From Desmodus rotundus (taxonomy: Eukaryota; Chordata; Mammalia; Chiroptera; Phyllostomidae), in the NCBI RefSeq assembly GCF_022682495.2, contig NC_071388.1, positions 180,170,528 to 180,234,527 of the forward strand: a stretch of DNA of 64,000 nucleotides. The letters run 5' to 3'. Below the pieces are notes generated by a model. It did no database searches, had not been told where the DNA came from, and worked only from the letters and a program-made list of their open reading frames with translations. Each line of letters opens with the position of its first letter. Within the stretch, counting starts at the first letter, position 1. The translations under genes and the position numbers were made by a program. Positions 55,190 through 64,000 of this stretch are shown here, piece after piece.

Positions 55190-56895
55190 AAAAAATAATG
55201 AGTTAAAATGTATGGGTTGGATCCAACATTTCACTGCTGTTCTTATTCTTGGGAGTTGGGGGAGGAGGAACTTGCTGCCAAAGCTTCTGAAAAGAGAGTT
55301 TGGGCTGCTAATTTTCCGTTCACAAAAATCTAATTTCCCTTATGCATCTCGCACAACTCATGAAATAATATGAAACAGTATTATATCACTGCAAATTGAG
55401 ACATTTTTATCAAAATAAAGAGTGATGATGCCAACATTTCATTTGTCATTTCCCACTTGTCACTTTTCACTGACAAACTGTTACACATACAACTTTTGTC
55501 AAATGCTTCATCTTTAAATATGTTCCAAAAATGCCATTGTATCTCAGCATTGATGTAAGGGAGATAGTAAAAACTACTATGTTGCCACACATGAGTTATA
55601 TGGGTTAAAAACAGACTACTTATTAGATAAAAGACTATAGAGGACTTTTTATTTATTTACATGCTGTGTAGGATAAAGTTTGGCTTCCTGAAATATAACA
55701 AACTATGTACATATTTTATGCACCAAATATGAGGTTATTAGTTATAAGAAACTTTTTTAATGGTGAGGTAATGCATCATTTTCATCTCAATGGAAACCTA
55801 AAATCTCTAAAACGACCAAAGAAAACAATACAATTTGGGATTCATCGAGCCCTATTAATTTAATGGTTATTTTTGATATATGCATATAAACTCTTTCTAC
55901 ACTAAATTCTTTACAAAAAAAGAAGGTTTTAAGTGATCTGCTTACCAAATATACCTTGCCAGTTACACCACATAATTACTGTGTCTTCCCTGGAATAAAA
56001 TTGATGTCTATATTCTTAAAATAACTCATTCATAATCTTAGTTATCTAATAAATGATGGTAAGGCCGCTTCCCTCCTTACAGATACATTCAGAAAAGGAA
56101 AGAAGACTTAATACAGGATACCTAAGATGTAGAGAATGATTCTGCTAGTCACAGTCCCCCAGAAAGGATGATACTGCTTGTTTTCTACGGGGGTGAGGAA
56201 ACAGAATGCCTTATGGGACATCTGTGTAGTCCCAACATGCACACACACACACACATTTCACTGCAGAAGACCTTGAATATGTAATGGTCAGTGGGTTTCT
56301 GCTGATGGAACGTAAGGCTTCCAAAATTACTTGAAACATCAAATTATGCTCAGGACCTTGAGGGGTGGATACCCTGTGTTCTGTTTAATGTGTATGTTCC
56401 ATTGCATATATTTTTTGACCAAGTATATCTTTATTTTAATAACAGGCCAAGGACTAAAAACACTTTAGAGAAGGGCTATTTTTCTACCTCAGCAAAACTA
56501 CAGAGGACATGCTAGATTGTTGGATGACCCCAAAGCCTAAGTTCATTCTATTTAAAAGATCTTAAACCCTTTTAAAAAAAAAAAAAAAAGTGGAGTGGAA
56601 GAGGGAGACACAATCTCTTCTCTTTTGGAGTAATTATATGAGTGCTCCCTACAAGCATAATGGTGTTTATCCTTGGACAAAATGAACTTAACGTTTTCTC
56701 CGTTTTTCCCATGTTGACCACATGTTTCTAAATTTCTGAGTATTTATTAATACATTTCAACACGTCAATATCTATACTCTTACAGATCTGCACTCCTTTC
56801 GAAAAGGAAAATGCCTCTCTGCAGCTGCTAAGGTGCAGAGTACCCCCAAGGAGTACCCCCAAGCTGAACTGCATGTCTTTTACTTTTAATGGAAA
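55190..56895. other. Intronic DNA left of the minisatellite
   Basis: AT-rich with a poly(A) run at about 56573-56589 and a 13-base tandem (GAGTACCCCCAAG) near 56838-56864; otherwise unrecognised. Confidence 0.5.
56240..56254 (+). repeat. Short (CA)n run
   Basis: 15 bases of CA dinucleotides. Confidence 0.9.
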
Positions 56896-57411
56896 AGGAA
56901 ATGCTCCACAGGTAGACAGTGAGACTAGGGTGGGGGGGAGGAAATGCTCCACAGGTAGACAGGGAGACTGGGGGGGGCAGGGAGGAAATGCTCCACAGGT
57001 AGACAGTGAGACTGGGTGTGGGGGGGAAGGATATGCTCCACAGGTAGACAGTGAGACTGGAGGGGGGGAAGGAAATGCTCCACAGGTAGGTAGACAGTGA
57101 GACTGGAGGGGGGGAGGGAATGCTCCACAGGTAGGTAGACAGTGAGACTGGAGGGGGGGAAGGAAATGCTCCACAGGTAGGTAGACAGTGAGACTGGAGG
57201 GGGGGGAAGGAAATGCTCCACAGGTAGACAGACTGGAAGGGGGGGAAGGAAATGCTCCACAGGTAGGTAGACAGTGAGACTGGAGGGGGGGGGAAGGAAA
57301 TGCTCCACAGGTAGACAGACTGGAGTGGGGGGAAGGAAATGCTCCACAGGTAGACAGTGAGACTGGAGGGGGGGAAGGAAATGCTCCACAGGTAGGTAGA
57401 CAGTGAGACTG
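56896..57411. repeat. 12-copy minisatellite, unit 39-48 bp
   Basis: Twelve tandem copies of a unit reading AATGCTCCACAGGTAGACAG, then TGAGACTGGA and a run of 7-9 G. The ATGCTCC word falls at 56901, 56944, 56988, 57033, 57074, 57120, 57166, 57213, 57252, 57300, 57339 and 57381. Copies differ by a 4-base GGTA duplication (AGGTAGGTAGAC in copies 5-7, 9 and 12), by loss of four bases (AGACAGACTGG in copies 8 and 10) and by G-run length. The minus strand is open in two frames across the array (about 230-240 codons, Pro/Leu/Cys-rich periodic peptides), which follows from unit periodicity and not from a gene. The array lies inside the SATB2 intron. Confidence 0.95.
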
Positions 57412-60400
57412 CTGCTGTAGACGACGGTCAGCTCTAAAGGAAGCCCTGACCCACAACCACGCTCACATTTGTTTTCCTGCATGAATGCATTAGCGTGTAC
57501 TGAATAGTAAACCTTCCCCCTTGCAACAAGGCAGTTACATCCTTGGAAGGGCTGCCTGAGAGCAGCAAGAATGGCTCCACTTCCAGTCAACCAGTCACAA
57601 GATAACCTCAACAGATGATTCTTTCACAAAATAAATTATTTGAAAAACTAATTCTAATTCCTTCCCCCATAAAGCAAATACCTATAAGAGATATTCTTAG
57701 CATTTAAACATTTTCCCCTAAACTCTAGAACACTTAATACCAATAAAATCACCAGAATTCACAAGAAAATGAAAAATATCCCAAGGATTTCTGACGTTTA
57801 ATGCCTCCTATCAGCAAATACACCATCTGGTAGACTCAAGCACTGATCATTCAGTTTAAATAAAGCTGTCTGAAAGTTCTTCGTTACACCAAACATTAAA
57901 AAATGAAACTGCTTCTGTTAACAATGAATGAAGCCCAACAATTTATTGCTGCTAAAGCACAACTGGCCGGTGAGTCCCCGCAGGCCAGGAGGGAGGCAGA
58001 ACGCCTTGCTTCCTCTGGAAACCTGGCTGCCATCACTTTGATTTTATGCTGTAGGTTGTGTGGCTGAAGCGTTACATACGACAGAACATTTCAGACACTT
58101 AACGCTAATGGTGGTAAAAAGGATCATCTGATTCTTATTTTCGTCATCCTTAATAATCTTTTCTTCTTCTAAATCTTCAAATAGATTTGTAAGTTTTAAT
58201 CACCGATTTCACAAATATAAATTTCCCCACCATTAATCATCCTTTTTCAAAATCCTTATGGAGTGAATTACTAGCTGACAGGGGACGCCAATTCTAGTAA
58301 GTGAATGTTACCCAGCAGGGATATAAAGCTGTCAACACCACGGTGCTCTTGCTTGCTCTAAACTCTCTCCCAGCCTTCATATGTTTTTTAAAGAGATATT
58401 AGCCTTTTTTTTTTCCTGAGGACCTTCTATAAAAGCTGATTGTCATACACATCTGAGCACTTGTATTTTATTACATACATGCTTTAAAAGACTGCTTAGA
58501 TAACAGCAAAAACATCCTAAAAAGTGTTGGAAAGACAAAGCAAAATCGACCTCTTTCTTATAGTCTTCTAAAGCTAACCACATGGTAAACAATGCACTAA
58601 CTTTTAAGTCCCCTATTAAAACAGAGCCTTGAAGACTGTGATAGTGTGTCTACCACCTCAACCAGTTAAAGCCGGACACTGCAATGAAGCAAACTCTCTC
58701 TCTCCCTAAAAAAGTAGAATAACAGACAAGAAATTACTGTTGCAACCAATGCATTCAGAAATATTTATCCACTCACTGTTTATCAAAAGCAGTAAGATAA
58801 ATTGCCATTTAGCAACCAATTAACTTAATGATTTCTACTATTTTTAGAGGGAGCTCCCCCTAAAAATCACTAAAGATTAACAAATACATCCTCCCAAGCT
58901 TTTAGCTCTATTTTTTAAAACATACTATTATCGTAACCTTTTCAGCATTGACAAGACTGCAGTACACCTGAAAATGGGAGGACAAGATGCAGCACTACCA
59001 TATTTTTATAGTTGTCTATGCTTATTAAATTCTTCGTAAATAAACTTTAAACAAAGGAGAGTGATAGAAGTATAATCTATTTATTCCCCCCCAACAAAAG
59101 TTTTTCAAGTATGAAGAGCTGCTAACTAGAAATATATTTTAAACAAATTTAAATTTAGAATGTGCATTTTTAAAAGATTTGCTTCTCTCAAAATTGTGTG
59201 ATTAAAAGTTACAAGAAAAGGAAATTATTAACTTTTCAATGTACATTTAGAAGCTACTGTATCTAAACTTAAGTCCCCGATGTAATCATTAACATTCGAT
59301 AAGAAAACTTTGTATTATCAAAATTTTATGTTCTAAATTTTATGTTACATTTTAAAGCTTTCTAAGTTAAAATATTTCCAACCTATTATGCTATATAGAG
59401 TAAAATATTTCTTTTAAAAAATCCTTAAAAATCCACCACATATAAACTATTTTAACTACTTTACCATTAAGTATTATGAATGGTAATTGTCGAGACAAAA
59501 TAATTCCATCTGTATTTTCAGGTTGGAAAGCAGCTAGTAAGACCTTTGCTGTTACTAAATGAAGTTAAATCTCAGAAAAAAGTGACAAAAGTTTTTTCAA
59601 ACAAATCTATTATTCATCACCAAGACTTAATAGTTTTAGTTTATATAAAATTTAAAATAACTAGTCAAATATGAATTATAGTCTTAGAAAATATGAAAAG
59701 CAGCTACTCTTATACTACAGGTAGCCCTGGTCCACAAAATTTTTTTTCCATAGTTCCATATACTATACATAAATAAAACTTGTGTTGGGAAGCACAATTG
59801 TTAACAATTATATTCTAAAACATTTAGGAACTTCTCTCGATTTAGTGAATTTTATTAGGTCTTAAGAAAGGAACCAAGATTTCAAGTCTAAGTGTTTTCT
59901 TCATGCCTGAGGTCACTCTGAGAACGTCTCTCTCTGAGGATTTCTAAAGGTCTTTTAATCAAACGTTATCACCACGTCGCCCCACATTTAGTCCCACCAC
60001 ACTCACTGCACATTCTCCTGTCTCACACGCACGTGTCAGAAGAGGGTACAAAATGTCTAAAGTTATCTTTCCAGTCTCAGCACCTTAACAAATGCTACTT
60101 TTAAAAAGTGGGTCACAGGACTATCAAGTTTTCTTTTGCTTCACTGAAGTGTGTTTTCAATCCCCTAAAATGGAAGATTTTCAAAATCTATAGCCAAATA
60201 ATTTTTTAAAGCTTTATAAATTGTGACAATAAGTGCTTCTCAAAGGAGACGATTAATGTAAGGAACTAAAGCAAATCATCCCGAGTGTCTATCATGAGGA
60301 CAGTAACAGCAAAATAAGCAAAAATAAAAAATGTGTTACTTATAAAATGCGTGTATTTAACTCTTTAAAGGGGAGTGAACATGCTAAGTATTTACTTCGA

Positions 60401-61336
60401 AAGATATACTAGGGCTATTTAGAACATGGGGATTGGAGCTTATCAATTAAGTTTAGCAGGCTAATGTAAAGAATTATATTAACTAGGCTACTGCCGAAAA
60501 ATTTAGGACAAAAACAAAACTTAGAAGCAAAAAAGTTAAACTAGTGATTTATCCCAAACAATAAAACTGCATGCTGTGTAGCATTATGCATTTTATTTCT
60601 TTAAAAATGACAACTAGCAAATGGCAGATAACCCTCAAAATAATTGAAAAATGTTTGCATTTCTTGCATGTCTTCATTTTTATAAAATTACTTTTCCTAA
60701 CCACTTTTTTAAAGTAATTGTTTAAGTAACAAAAACTACAAAAGATTATCTTTGAATAGTATTAACTTCTTGGAAAGGAAAGCAGCATGTAGCCAGTAAA
60801 GGCCACTATGCTCTTGTTACCTGTTGTGCTCTAATTCCCAACGAAGTTACAAACGCGAATAACCTTAAATTTTATGGGAAACAGTAGCATTAAAGCCTCT
60901 GAGGACCTGATACATTCATGGTACACTGGAAATGTGGCAGGAAGTACTCCCAGTGGTTACACATTTGTCTCAAAGCACTATCCTAACTACGAGGTAACAC
61001 CCCTCTTGCTCCTGTACTAGACGGAGCATTGAGGACTAGTCCACAAAAGCGAATGCACCTGAACTTCATCCCTACAACAGATACTCTGAGGCAAGGCAAA
61101 AGAGTTAAATCAGTAAAAAGCTCTCTAGGAAAATCTAGAAACAGTTAGCTGGCTGTGACATAAACCTGCCAACACCTCAGCACACAGTGGCAAAGTGCCC
61201 AAAAAATGCCACCCTCTGGGTAAACCACTTTCTTGTTTTAACTTGAGATGAAGCTACCAGTTGCAGGAGAGAGGCGACAGGGGCATTATTTGGCAACCTG
61301 GAATCCACTTCCTGTAATCCTACACCGCGACGGAGC
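57412..61336. other. Repeat-free AT-rich intronic DNA next to the first coding exon
   Basis: Almost 4 kb with no recognisable transposon, microsatellite or coding frame. 57850-58650 has homeodomain-like words (CGCTAATGG, TTAATAATC). Absence of transposons near a developmental promoter suggests constraint, which is inference. Confidence 0.5.
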
Positions 61337-61339
61337 CTA

Positions 61340-62480
<1,141 letters not shown>

Positions 62481-62898
62481 GTCGCTTGGCTGGCAGCGCT
62501 CTCCTCGTGGAACCCGCAGGTCTCCGCACCCCTGGAGTTCTGGGGGCGGCGGCGGAGGGGCAGACACCTGATGACACGGCGCCCACACCGCCACTGCCAC
62601 CGCGGAGAAGCAGGAGCCCGGCGCGACCGAGTGCACTGGGGACCCTCCGAGGCGCTCTCCGAGGGCAGAAGCCGCCGCGCCGCGGCTCAGGAGGACGAGG
62701 TGGGGGCGGCGGAGGGGAGGTGAAGGGAGAGTGCGGGAGACGCAGACACGCAGCCGGGGGGCTGCGGGCACAGATTCCGCCCGCACCGCCCCGGCCGCGC
62801 CGCCTCCGAGGACGAGCGCTGCAGGGAGCGAACTGACCGCACCGGGGCTTCCCCGAACTCCCGAGCGCGGCGCGGGAGCCCTCGCCCCGCGTACTTAC

Positions 62899-63060
62899 TG
62901 CTCACGGTCTGTCTGTAACTTGGCTGGCTGGGGCTCTGTCCATGGAGCAAAAGTAGAGAATCCAGGGTGGAAAGTTTCTGGTGCTTTGCCTCGCAGGGCT
63001 CTCCTAGTCTTCCTTCCTCTTTACTCCTTTCCCTCGCTCTTCCCCAGGTCCTAACGTTTT
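62899..63060 (-). other. SATB2: Candidate untranslated first exon of SATB2 (5' boundary unknown)
   Basis: The minus strand at 62899/62898 reads GAGCA then GTAAGTACG, seven bases of perfect donor consensus, in the right place to splice to the acceptor at 61645 (intron about 1.25 kb). The 5' limit given is arbitrary because no start site or acceptor is evident upstream. The candidate exon contains a 13-codon upstream ORF (62943-62902) that ends just before the donor. Transcript data would settle it. Confidence 0.45.
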
Positions 63061-63116
63061 CGGTCCTGGGTCAGGGTGTCTTCTCGTGCGGAGATGGTTG
63101 TTATGATGATGATGAC

Positions 63117-63150
63117 TGGGGGGGTGGGGGTGGGAGGAGGGGGAGGAGGG
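63117..63150 (+). promoter_or_regulatory. G-quadruplex-type tract in the promoter
   Basis: Successive G runs (G7, G5, G3, then GGAGGGGG and further GGAGGG) separated by one to a few bases satisfy the usual four-run quadruplex pattern. It sits on the plus strand, the template strand for SATB2. It follows a short ATG/ATGATG trinucleotide run at 63103-63114. Structure formation is inferred, not shown. Confidence 0.55.
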
Positions 63151-64000
63151 ATGGAGGGAAAGGAGGGCTCCTCCGAAGGGGCACCCGAGCGAGCGGGGGA
63201 GGGGACGGCGGAGGAGGAGAGAAGAGAGGAGGCAGAAAAAGCCCTTCACACCTTCGGAAAGGAGACCCGTTCTGGAGAGAAAGGGCTGAGGACTGGCAGG
63301 CAGCGCAGGCGGGCCGGGGCAGCCGCTTCGCCAGGCTGCGAACTCGCCGGGAGGCGCGGCCGCAGCCGTAGGGCCGGTGCCACGGGCAGCCGAGAAGGCG
63401 CAGGGACCCGGGACCGCGCGCGGGAGAAAACGCGGCGGCCGCCCAAGCTGTCACCTCCAGCCTCTCCCCTCCAGGCCGCCGCCGCCAGCAGCCGGAGCCA
63501 GACTCACTGACAAGCCGCAGAGAGAGACACACTGAGAGGGAGATGATTATTAGTTGCGTTGAGTCATCAGGCAAAGTGAGTCCTTTTGGGTTGTCCTCGG
63601 TTTCCGATTTCTCCCCCTCCCCCTTTCCGTCCCCAGATCTAGCGCCTTCAAAATAATAATTTGGGGTGGGGGCAGGGGAAGTCTCTGGATTATTTCGGGA
63701 TGGCGGTTGGGGGGGAAAGATCTAAGCCCAAGCCAGACTGGTCCACCGCAGTGGCGGAGAGCGGGGGGCGGGGAGGAGGGCTGGGGAGGTTGCCGGGGGA
63801 GGGGGACCCCGCCTGGCAGGAAATTAAACATCAATCAATCAATCGCTGCGAGCCGGGCGACCCAACGGCGGCGGGGCTGCGGAGGAAGCAGAGGGACAGG
63901 CGAGAGGCGAGTGGGCGGCAGGGGAGAGGGAGGAGGCGGAGGGAGAGCGGAGTCGGCGATGGGAAAGCGGGCGCCGCGCGCGCGGGGCTGTGGAGCACCG

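Noticed and set aside
56728..57611. Two overlapping minus-strand open frames of 242 and 228 codons with periodic Pro/Cys-rich peptides
   Set aside because: They coincide with the 12-copy minisatellite. Periodicity of the DNA unit explains the open frames; there is no domain, splice context or unique flanking coding sequence.
62967..63574. Gly/Arg- and Pro/Ser-rich open frames of 134-157 codons upstream of SATB2
   Set aside because: Low-complexity translations of the promoter's G-rich tract; no family resemblance.

Overview
The window looks like mammalian nuclear DNA from a bat. It is gene-poor and AT-rich, with canonical GT-AG splice sites, a CpG-island promoter at the right end, and ancient mammalian repeats (MIR, L2, L1M, hAT-type fossils). 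Four tRNA-derived SINEs have the Ves-type consensus typical of yangochiropteran bats, and three of these are nearly consensus-like. I cannot assign a species. There are no bacterial-type genes, operons, CRISPR arrays or viral genomes.

The only protein-coding gene I can support is SATB2, a nuclear AT-rich-DNA-binding chromatin organiser, transcribed on the minus strand (right to left). Two coding exons are visible. The first (61417-61644, ATG at 61585) encodes residues 1-56 plus one base. The second (39972-40148) encodes the next ~59 residues, the start of the ubiquitin-like oligomerisation (ULD) region. Their splice phases match (169 coding bases leave phase 1, and the next exon supplies two bases for Gly57). 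The intron between them is 21,268 bp. Everything left of 39971 is the next SATB2 intron; the CUT and homeobox exons lie outside the window.

Right end (61.3-64.0 kb): two CpG-rich blocks hold the first coding exon and, upstream, the probable promoter and untranslated first exon(s). A strong donor (62899/62898) and a strong acceptor (61645/61644) suggest a spliced 5' UTR. A tiny upstream ORF, a G-rich quadruplex-type tract and a tandem HOX/PBX-like motif are present.

Intron between the coding exons (40149-61416): mostly unique AT-rich DNA with few repeats, as is common around developmental regulators. Its most striking feature is a 12-copy minisatellite at 56896-57411, which produces two long but spurious overlapping open frames. 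It also holds a near full-length hAT-type fossil, a compound TC/C/AC microsatellite, a long polypyrimidine tract and a CpG-richer stretch near 43.4 kb.

Intron left of 39972: carries the four Ves SINEs, three L1 3' ends, many MIR and L2 fragments, two or three TIR-bearing DNA transposon fossils, a U6 snRNA 5' fragment, a short very CpG-dense patch at 26.33-26.47 kb, and a diverged L2-containing duplication at 34.75/35.51 kb.

I found no new multi-gene system. The observations most worth checking are the minisatellite, the CpG-dense intronic patch, the 5' architecture of SATB2 and the odd three-copy TIR element. Most open frames in the window are chance or repeat-derived and are not annotated.
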